Shown here: piece after piece, positions 5,566 to 10,562 of the stretch
How the letters are laid out: every line of letters begins with the position of its first letter
Position numbering within the stretch: position 1 is the first letter of the stretch
Source: an uncultured Lachnospiraceae bacterium
Lineage (GTDB): Bacteria; Bacillota; Clostridia; Lachnospirales; Lachnospiraceae
Reading direction: 5' to 3'
Assembly: GCA_910586715.1 (NCBI GenBank)
Contig: CAJUJG010000076.1
Coordinates: 1 to 10,562 of the forward strand
Length of the DNA stretch: 10,562 bases
Translations under genes and position numbers: made by a program
Notes under the pieces: model-generated
Seen by the model: only the letters and a program-made list of their open reading frames with translations
Told to the model about the DNA's origin: nothing
The model's database searches: none

Positions 5566-6882
5566 TTATGCCTTTTTCTTTTTGCCAAGCACATTCTTGC
5601 GCATTGACTTAATCGACTGCGTCAAATGCCGTTTCGCCGGACACACATAGCTGCAGCACCCGCACTCCACACACTCCATACCGTCATTTGCCACAAAGCT
5701 CTCCTCATCATGATGTTCTGAAAGCACTGCAAGTTTTGTAGGCACAAGACGGCTTGGACATGCCTCTACACATCTTCCGCAATTAATACACGGCGTCGGC
5801 GCAAGCGCAGATACCTCGTCCTTTGTCAGACACAGCAGCGCAGATGCCGTCTTCGTCGTCGGCACGTTCAAATCAAAGAGCGCAAAACCCATCATCGGAC
5901 CGCCCGAAACAATCTTTTCAGGCGTACACTTTAATCCGCCCGCCTCGTCAATCAAATCCTTATAATTCATCCCGATTCTGACATAGAAATTCCTGGGATC
6001 ATTCACCGCATCTCCTGTCACGGTAACAATCCGGTTCATCAGCGGTTTCCCTTCTTTGACAGCATGATAAACTGCAACAATCGTATCCACATTGTTAACA
6101 ACGCATCCCGCATCGGCAGGAAGCATGGACGAATTAATCTCACGCCCCGTCGCCGCATAGATAATCTGCCGTTCTGCTCCTTGCGGATACTTTGTCTTTA
6201 ATGCCACCACGCTGATTTTCGGCTCATTGCGCGTCAAATCCGTTAAAATTTTCACACAGTCAGGCTTATTGTCTTCCACCGCAAGAATCCCCTGCGCATT
6301 GTCAAACAGCCGCAGAATAATCTTCAACCCCTCCACAAGCTTTTCGGGCTCCTCAATCATCCGCCTGTAATCGGAGGTTAAATACGGCTCACACTCCGCA
6401 CAGTTTGCAATCACATATTCAATTTTCTCCGGTTCTTTCGGCGAAAGCTTCACGTGCGTGGGAAAGCCTGCGCCGCCCATACCTACAATGCCCGCCTCCT
6501 GAATCAGCTTTATAATCTCCTTCTTATCCAGCTTGTCAGGTTCATGCGGCGTATATGTTACCTCCTCCAAAAGCCCGTCATTGTCCACAATAATGGAATT
6601 GACCATATCGCCCGTAACAACCCGTCTTTGTTCTATATTTTTTACCGTACCCGACACTGTCGCATAAACCGGCGCCGACACAAAACCGCCTGCATCAGCA
6701 ATCTTCTGCCCTGCAAGCACTCTGTCGCCTTTTTTGACAATCGGAACGGCAGGCGCTCCGATATGCTGGCTCAAAGGATAAACCATCTCGCCTGTCGGAA
6801 TAATCGTTTTCATTGGCTTGTCTTTTGACAGTTCTTTTCCGTCATACGGATGAACTCCGCCGCCAAATGTAAGTTTTGCCAT
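5566..6882 (-). CDS. rnfC: Rnf complex subunit C, NADH-site subunit
   Basis: RnfC is the peripheral cytoplasmic subunit where NAD+ is reduced. The order of parts is an N-terminal RnfC barrel domain (about 1-100; FGGGVHPY at 6-13), a flavin and NADH-binding domain related to the complex I 51-kDa subunit (GIVGMGGAGFPTH at 131-143, then NCAECEPYLTSDYR at 160-173), and two [4Fe-4S] motifs (C365/C368/C371/C375 and C404/C407/C410/C414). A Lys-rich tail ends the protein. Length is 438 aa, typical for clostridia, which lack the long repeat tail of some proteobacterial RnfC. The ATG at 6882 has GGAGG at 6893-6889, 6 nt upstream. It is the first gene of the operon and is preceded by a hairpin repeat and a small leader frame. 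Confidence 0.96.
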   Translation of the reverse strand: MAKLTFGGGVHPYDGKELSKDKPMKTIIPTGEMVYPLSQHIGAPAVPIVKKGDRVLAGQKIADAGGFVSAPVYATVSGTVKNIEQRRVVTGDMVNSIIVDNDGLLEEVTYTPHEPDKLDKKEIIKLIQEAGIVGMGGAGFPTHVKLSPKEPEKIEYVIANCAECEPYLTSDYRRMIEEPEKLVEGLKIILRLFDNAQGILAVEDNKPDCVKILTDLTRNEPKISVVALKTKYPQGAERQIIYAATGREINSSMLPADAGCVVNNVDTIVAVYHAVKEGKPLMNRIVTVTGDAVNDPRNFYVRIGMNYKDLIDEAGGLKCTPEKIVSGGPMMGFALFDLNVPTTKTASALLCLTKDEVSALAPTPCINCGRCVEACPSRLVPTKLAVLSEHHDEESFVANDGMECVECGCCSYVCPAKRHLTQSIKSMRKNVLGKKKKA

Positions 6883-6884
6883 GC

Positions 6885-6977
6885 TTAGCCTCCATGCTGC
6901 GACTGTTTTTTAGGAGCAGCCAATGGCTCAAGTTTTTGCGCAGCACAAAACTTGCAGGTTGAAAATCTGATTTTCAA
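6885..6977 (-). other. Possible 30-codon leader frame ahead of rnfC
   Basis: A TTG codon at 6977 lies 9 nt after AAGGAG (6992-6987) and opens 30 codons ending in TAA at 6887-6885, two nt before the rnfC ATG. The peptide begins MKIRFSTCKFCAAQKLEP. The rnfC ribosome binding site lies in its last codons, so translation could be coupled. Most of the frame is the paired-hairpin repeat, and copy 1 ahead of rnfB gives a related frame in the same register (LKIKI...CAFGKNL). It may be only a passive result of the repeat; it is not called as a confident gene. Confidence 0.3.
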
Positions 6978-6978
6978 C
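6929..6978 (-). repeat. Paired-hairpin repeat, copy 2 (rnfC leader)
   Basis: The first hairpin is CAAGTTTT (6929-6936) with AAAACTTG (6947-6954), a perfect 8-bp stem over a 10-nt loop that contains a further TGC/GCA pairing. The second is GTTGAAAAT (6958-6966) with ATTTTCAAC (6970-6978), a perfect 9-bp stem over CTG. Order, orientation and arm sequences repeat those of copy 1 at 2383-2434. In the transcript both hairpins fall between the rnfC promoter and its start codon, and no U-run follows them. Confidence 0.6.
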
Positions 6979-7016
6979 TTTATTTACTCCTTTTTCAGAT
7001 ATTTACTGCTATCTAT

Positions 7017-7045
7017 ACTATACTATTTTTTCAACACATTTTCAT
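7017..7045 (-). promoter_or_regulatory. Probable promoter of the rnf operon
   Basis: On the minus strand ATGAAA (7045-7040) and TATAGT (7022-7017) are separated by 17 nt, in an AT-rich stretch with a second overlapping -10-like TATAGA. This gives a leader of about 125 nt containing the hairpin repeat. A small dyad TTTTGT-N8-ACAAAA (7051-7070) lies just upstream. The match is moderate, but no better candidate is seen between 6978 and 7202. Confidence 0.4.
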
Positions 7046-7129
7046 CTGTTTTTTGTAAAAATAAACAAAATTTTTCTGACAATGTGTTCCATTTTCACAG
7101 GAATGCAAAAAAAGGATACTGTATTTACT

Positions 7130-7158
7130 TTGACAGGACCCGACACATATGGTAATTT
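7130..7158 (+). promoter_or_regulatory. Weak candidate promoter of the YprB-type gene
   Basis: A consensus -35 TTGACA (7130-7135) is present, but the hexamer 17 nt later is TAATTT, only 3 of 6 matches to the -10 consensus. A TATGGT nearby is at the wrong distance. The region lies between the divergent rnf operon and the exonuclease gene, so a rightward promoter is expected; its exact place is uncertain. Confidence 0.3.
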
Positions 7159-7202
7159 ATTTATAGAATGAATTGCAAAGATACTACGAAAGGAAAAATC
7201 AC

Positions 7203-8357
7203 ATGAAATGCATACAGAAAAGCCTGGGGATTTTATCGCCATGCTACCAAATAGAAAATTTCTGTGTTCCAATGCAGACATTGTTTATTGATATTGAAAC
7301 CACCGGATTGTACGCGAAAAGTTCAAACCTATATCTGATTGGATGCGCCTATCTCAACAATACCGACGGACCTGCGCACTGGTGCTCAATCCAGTGGTTC
7401 GCCGCCAATTATGATGACGAAAAAAACGTGCTTGATGCCTTTGTCCAATTTGCGGCAAACTACCGGTTTCTTATTCATTTTAACGGCAACAGCTTTGATA
7501 TCCCCTATCTGCAAAGCAAAATCGAACATTATCAGCTTGACCTTGATTTAAACCGATTTGAGGGCATCGATATATACCGGCGCGTGGCACCGTATAAGAC
7601 CTTTTTAAAACTGCCTAACTGTAAGCAAAAAACACTTGAGGGCTTTTTGCACACCACACAGCGAGAGGATCAATACACGGGCGGCGAACTAATCGAGATT
7701 TATCATGACTATGTACTCACGCACAAGGAAAGCAGCGAACAGCTTTTGCTGCTCCACAACGAGGAAGACATAAAAGGAATGCTCGAAATCGTTTCGACGC
7801 TTGCCATTCCGGACCTGTTTTATCAGCCCGTAAAGGTTACAAAAGTACAGGCAAACCACTACAAAGATATCAACAACAGACCGTGTTCCGAAATCATCAT
7901 GAGCCTGAAGCTTCAGTCCTCACTGCCTGCCGATATTTCATACGGTATCAATGACTGTTATTTCAGCGGTCATAAGGAAGACGGAAAACTGAGAGTTCCG
8001 CTTTATGAAGAAGAAATGAAATATTTTTATTCCAACTACAAAGACTACTACTATCTGCCCAAGGAAGACATTGCCGTACACAAATCCGTTGCCTCCTTTG
8101 TCGACAAAGAATACCGCGAACAGGCGACAGCGCATAACTGTTATACACGCAAAATCTCCTCCTATCTTCCGCAGTGGGATGCCGTTTTTGCTCCGTTTTT
8201 CAAGCGCAATTATGACGACAAAGCATTGTTTTTTGAACTGACAGATGAACTCAAAACCCAGCGGGAAGCATTTAACCAATATGCACACCATGTTCTGCAA
8301 ATGATGGGCGTAAGCAGACAGAATACCGCTAAAACAAAAGAAACTATATCCAAATAA
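7203..8357 (+). CDS. YprB-type ribonuclease-H-fold exonuclease
   Basis: The N-terminal half is a DnaQ-like 3'-5' exonuclease domain of the RNase_H_2/YprB group. Exo I motif FIDIETTGL (28-36) gives D30 and E32, Exo II HFNGNSFDIPYL (92-103) gives D99, and Exo III LHNEEDIKGML (184-194) gives D189. The conserved linker DIYRRVAPYKTFLKLPNCKQKTLEGFL (123-149) fits the family. All expected acidic metal ligands are present, so it is probably active on a nucleic acid that I cannot specify. Residues about 205-384 have no recognised domain. The ATG at 7203 (384 aa) is chosen because AAAGGA lies 8 nt upstream; the in-frame ATG at 7173 lacks such a site. It is a single-gene unit divergent from rnfC and closed by a strong terminator. 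Confidence 0.8.
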   Translation: MKCIQKSLGILSPCYQIENFCVPMQTLFIDIETTGLYAKSSNLYLIGCAYLNNTDGPAHWCSIQWFAANYDDEKNVLDAFVQFAANYRFLIHFNGNSFDIPYLQSKIEHYQLDLDLNRFEGIDIYRRVAPYKTFLKLPNCKQKTLEGFLHTTQREDQYTGGELIEIYHDYVLTHKESSEQLLLLHNEEDIKGMLEIVSTLAIPDLFYQPVKVTKVQANHYKDINNRPCSEIIMSLKLQSSLPADISYGINDCYFSGHKEDGKLRVPLYEEEMKYFYSNYKDYYYLPKEDIAVHKSVASFVDKEYREQATAHNCYTRKISSYLPQWDAVFAPFFKRNYDDKALFFELTDELKTQREAFNQYAHHVLQMMGVSRQNTAKTKETISK

Positions 8358-8362
8358 AGCAC

Positions 8363-8404
8363 AAATGAGATAAACTTTGTAACACACAAAGTCTATCTCA
8401 TTTT
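8363..8404. terminator. Bidirectional terminator between exonuclease gene and cheR
   Basis: AAATGAGATA (8363-8372) pairs with TATCTCATTT (8394-8403), and ACTTTGT (8374-8380) with ACAAAGT (8386-8392), with one A/C mismatch and a 5-nt loop: 17 bp in total. T-rich ends occur on both strands. It stands between convergent genes, 5 nt after the rightward stop and 16 nt after the cheR stop. Confidence 0.8.
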
Positions 8405-8420
8405 ATATGTTTCCGTTTCT

Positions 8421-9200
8421 CTACCTGTTTCTCATATAGAAGAACGAATTCTTGCGCTCATATCCGATTTCCTTATAATTCATAATCTGCTCCGTGCTTC
8501 CTATGAACAGAATACCGCCAGTCTTTAAACAGCTGTTATATTTCCTGAAAATCTCATCCTTCGCTTCTTCCGTAAAATATATCAATACGTTTCTGCAGAC
8601 AATCAAATCACACTTATCAGGATAAGGATCTTTCAAAAGATTATGCTGCTGAAACTGTACCCTTGCTTTAATTTCATCCGAAATCTTGTACGAAGGACCA
8701 ATCTTGGTAAAATATTTCTTTTTGAAATCGTCCGGCACCGCCGCAATACTCTTATCATTATAAAGTCCAAGCTTTGCCTTCTCAATCACCTGCTTATCAA
8801 TATCCGTTGCCGTGATGGTAATCTGATTGAGCGGAAGATGTCTTGAAAATGCCATAACAAGCGAATATGGCTCATCTCCTGTTGAACATGCTGCACTCCA
8901 AATCTTCAGTCTCGTTCCAAATTTACTAATAAGCTCCGGTATAATCTGCTGGTCCATCAGCTTCCACTGTTCCGGATTACGGTAAAATTCCGATACATTG
9001 ATTGTCAGATAGTTCACAAAATCATCAAACACCGTCTTATCATCGCGCAGCTTCATCACAAACTTATCATATCCGGTTACCTTATGTTTTGCAATCAGCG
9101 TATCAATACGACGCTTCATCTGTTTTTCCTTGTATGCATTCAAGTCAATCTTGGTAAGTGAAAAAACTTCTTTTTTGAAATATTCATAATCATACGTCAT
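8421..9200 (-). CDS. cheR: Chemotaxis protein methyltransferase CheR
   Basis: CheR transfers methyl groups from S-adenosylmethionine to glutamates of chemoreceptors, setting their adaptation state; it acts in the cytoplasm next to receptor arrays. The N-terminal helical domain contains LTINVSEFYRNPEQW (65-79). The SAM-binding region is IWSAACSTGDEPYSLVMAF (100-118), followed by TATDID (130-135) and CDLIVCRNVLIYF (197-209), all family signatures. The end LFIGSTEQI and SFFYMRNR is also typical. The ATG at 9200 (259 aa, normal) follows AAAGGGGGAA at 9216-9207; an upstream in-frame GTG at 9266 would add 22 unlikely residues. No chemoreceptor or other che gene lies nearby. It implies a motile or flagellated relative. 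Confidence 0.93.
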   Translation of the reverse strand: MTYDYEYFKKEVFSLTKIDLNAYKEKQMKRRIDTLIAKHKVTGYDKFVMKLRDDKTVFDDFVNYLTINVSEFYRNPEQWKLMDQQIIPELISKFGTRLKIWSAACSTGDEPYSLVMAFSRHLPLNQITITATDIDKQVIEKAKLGLYNDKSIAAVPDDFKKKYFTKIGPSYKISDEIKARVQFQQHNLLKDPYPDKCDLIVCRNVLIYFTEEAKDEIFRKYNSCLKTGGILFIGSTEQIMNYKEIGYERKNSFFYMRNR

Positions 9201-9285
9201 GAGTATTTCCCCCTTTGCCTTTTTCTTAAACAAATCTTGTTTTGCAGGTTTTGTTAAAGTATTCACATATAAAGAATATAAATCT

Positions 9286-9308
9286 GCTCTTCTGAATACT
9301 CGAAGAGC
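9286..9308. other. Short hairpin in the cheR leader region
   Basis: GCTCTTC (9286-9292) pairs perfectly with GAAGAGC (9302-9308) across a 9-nt loop. On the minus strand it lies about 85 nt before the cheR start and is followed by an AT-rich stretch without a clean U-run. It could be a leader hairpin, a weak terminator or chance. No clear sigma-D or sigma-A promoter for cheR was found between 9201 and 9353. Confidence 0.3.
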
Positions 9309-9340
9309 CCTTGTTCTTAGAATGAAACTGTCTATACTTT

Positions 9341-9379
9341 AAATATATAAATAGCCCCGGGAGCTTATGCTCCCAGAGC
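9341..9379 (-). terminator. Rho-independent terminator after the S1 gene
   Basis: In minus-strand RNA GCUCUGGGAGC (9379-9369) pairs with GCUCCCGGGGC (9364-9354) over the loop AUAA: 11 bp with two G-U pairs. It is followed by the U-rich UAUUUAUAUAUUU (9353-9341) and lies 29 nt after the stop codon, so it separates this gene from cheR. Confidence 0.8.
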
Positions 9380-9408
9380 AATCCCTTTCAATTGTAGTGT
9401 GCAAAATT

Positions 9409-10562
9409 TTACTCAGCAGTCTCTTCCGCTTCCTGCTTTGCAATCACTGCATCAATATCTACGGAAACAACATCTGCATCATCCTCAGACACCGTCTCCT
9501 GGGCAGGTTCTTCCTTTACTTCCGGAGCAAGCAATGCCTTAATGCTGAGGCTGATTTTCTTACCCTCTTCATTAAAGTCAACAACCTTTGCCGTAACTTC
9601 CTGACCTACAGATAATACATCGGCAGGCTTCTCGATATGCTCCTTGGCAATCTGTGAAACATGAAGCAATGCGTCAATACCCGGTTCAAGCTCTACAAAA
9701 GCGCCGAAATCCGTCATTCTTGCTACCTTTCCTGTTACCTCATTTCCTACTGCATACTTTGTAGATGCATTCTTCCAAGGATTAGAATCATCAAACTTGA
9801 GCGACAATGCAACCTTTGTACCGTCAATATCCTTAATCAGAACCTTGAGAACCTCACCAACCTTAAATACCTTCTTCGGATTCTCAACACGTCCCCAGGA
9901 CATCTCCGAAATGTGAAGCAATCCGTCTACTCCGCCTAAATCAATAAACGCACCGAAATCCGTTACATTCTTAACCGTACCTTCAATCACATCACCCGGC
10001 TTAATCTTTGCAAAGAGCTCTTTTTGCATCTCCGCCTTCTTTGCAACGATTAACTGCTTGCGGTCACCGATATAACGTCTTCTCTTCGGATTGTACTCGC
10101 TGATTACAAACTCGATTTCCTGTCCCGCATACTTGTTCAAATCTTTCTCATAGACATCTGATACAAGACTTGCAGGAATAAAAATCCTTACTTCCTCAAC
10201 GACAACGCTCAAACCGCCGTCCAATACCTGGGAAACTTTTGCCGTAAGAACTTCCTTACTGTTGAAAGCCTCCTCAATGCGCTTGTTGCCTCTGTCGGCA
10301 GCAAGTCTCTTGTATGTGAGAAGAACCTGTCCCTCACCGTCATTTACTTTAAGAACCTTAACCTCCATCTTATCACCAGCTTTAATAACCGCGGTAAGAT
10401 CAACATTCGGCTCATTGGTGTATTCGTTACGTGTAAGAATACCGTCTGACTTATAGCCGATGTTAAGGATTACTTCATCGGGCTTCACATCGATGACTGT
10501 ACCTTCGATTACCTCTCCTGTATGAATAGTTTTTAATGATTCTTCTAACATTTGTTCAAAAG
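9409..10562 (-). CDS. rpsA: S1-domain RNA-binding protein, 30S ribosomal protein S1 type, 5' end missing
   Basis: S1 proteins bind mRNA on the ribosome and help translation start. Four S1 domains are seen, numbered from the ATG at 10551: about 12-82 (GEVIEGTVIDV), 99-168, 186-254 (GDVIEGTVKNVTDFGAFIDLGG) and 270-340 (GNEVTGKVARMTDFGAFVELE). Domains 3 and 4 are the best conserved, with DGLLHISE and DALLHVSQ. An acidic, low-complexity tail covers about 345-380. The ATG at 10551 is probably not the start: no ribosome binding site precedes it, and the frame stays open to the edge reading F-E-Q before M-L-E-E-S. In many clostridia S1 is fused to IspH or has a longer N-terminus, so the true start lies outside. 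A terminator follows. Confidence 0.9.
   Translation of the reverse strand, partial: FEQMLEESLKTIHTGEVIEGTVIDVKPDEVILNIGYKSDGILTRNEYTNEPNVDLTAVIKAGDKMEVKVLKVNDGEGQVLLTYKRLAADRGNKRIEEAFNSKEVLTAKVSQVLDGGLSVVVEEVRIFIPASLVSDVYEKDLNKYAGQEIEFVISEYNPKRRRYIGDRKQLIVAKKAEMQKELFAKIKPGDVIEGTVKNVTDFGAFIDLGGVDGLLHISEMSWGRVENPKKVFKVGEVLKVLIKDIDGTKVALSLKFDDSNPWKNASTKYAVGNEVTGKVARMTDFGAFVELEPGIDALLHVSQIAKEHIEKPADVLSVGQEVTAKVVDFNEEGKKISLSIKALLAPEVKEEPAQETVSEDDADVVSVDIDAVIAKQEAEETAE

Noticed and set aside
7051..7070. Rex (NADH-sensing) operator upstream of rnfC
   Set aside because: The arms TTGT and ACAA are 8 nt apart rather than 10 as in TTGTTAA-N4-TTAACAA, and the inner TAA/TTA bases do not match.
1..10562. 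CRISPR array, insertion sequence, tRNA or rRNA gene, riboswitch, or phage module
   Set aside because: No regularly spaced direct repeats, transposase or integrase frames, tRNA-like folds with CCA ends, or known riboswitch cores were recognised by eye on either strand.

Overview
The window looks like a chromosomal segment of an anaerobic Firmicute of the class Clostridia, most likely a Lachnospiraceae-type gut or rumen bacterium. This is inferred from the AT-rich intergenic DNA, strong AGGAGG-type ribosome binding sites, the clostridial rnfCDGEAB gene order, a clostridial-type multi-S1-domain protein and a chemotaxis methyltransferase. I cannot name a species.

Layout. Positions 1-206 hold a strong leftward promoter inside a perfect 19-bp inverted repeat, driving a gene that is cut off by the left edge. 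Positions 270-1367 (+) encode ApbE, a lipoprotein FAD:protein FMN transferase. Tail to tail with it, on the minus strand, lies a 43-codon remnant matching the N-terminus of a TatD-family nuclease (1364-1495). Positions 1548-6882 (-) are a complete Rnf operon transcribed leftward in the order rnfC, D, G, E, A, B. Its probable promoter lies near 7017-7045. Positions 7203-8357 (+) encode a YprB-type ribonuclease-H-fold exonuclease, followed by a two-way terminator. Positions 8421-9200 (-) encode CheR. Positions 9409-10562 (-) encode a four-S1-domain protein that continues past the right edge and ends at its own terminator.

How the genes work together. Rnf is a membrane ferredoxin:NAD+ oxidoreductase that couples electron flow to Na+ or H+ export. 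RnfB takes electrons from ferredoxin, RnfC carries the NADH site, RnfA and RnfE form the membrane core with conserved Cys residues, and RnfD and RnfG carry covalent FMN. Both RnfD (TGAT, Thr155) and RnfG (SGAT, Thr174) keep the flavinylation motif that ApbE modifies, so the window holds an enzyme together with its two substrates.

The protein-coding content is ordinary. The unusual material is between genes. Two related copies of a paired-hairpin repeat lie upstream of rnfC and upstream of rnfB. A different, very structured double hairpin lies between rnfE and rnfA and takes in the rnfE stop codon. The other notable points are the broken tatD end and the dyad-covered promoter at the left edge. 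I see no evidence for a wholly new defence, mobile or biosynthetic system.
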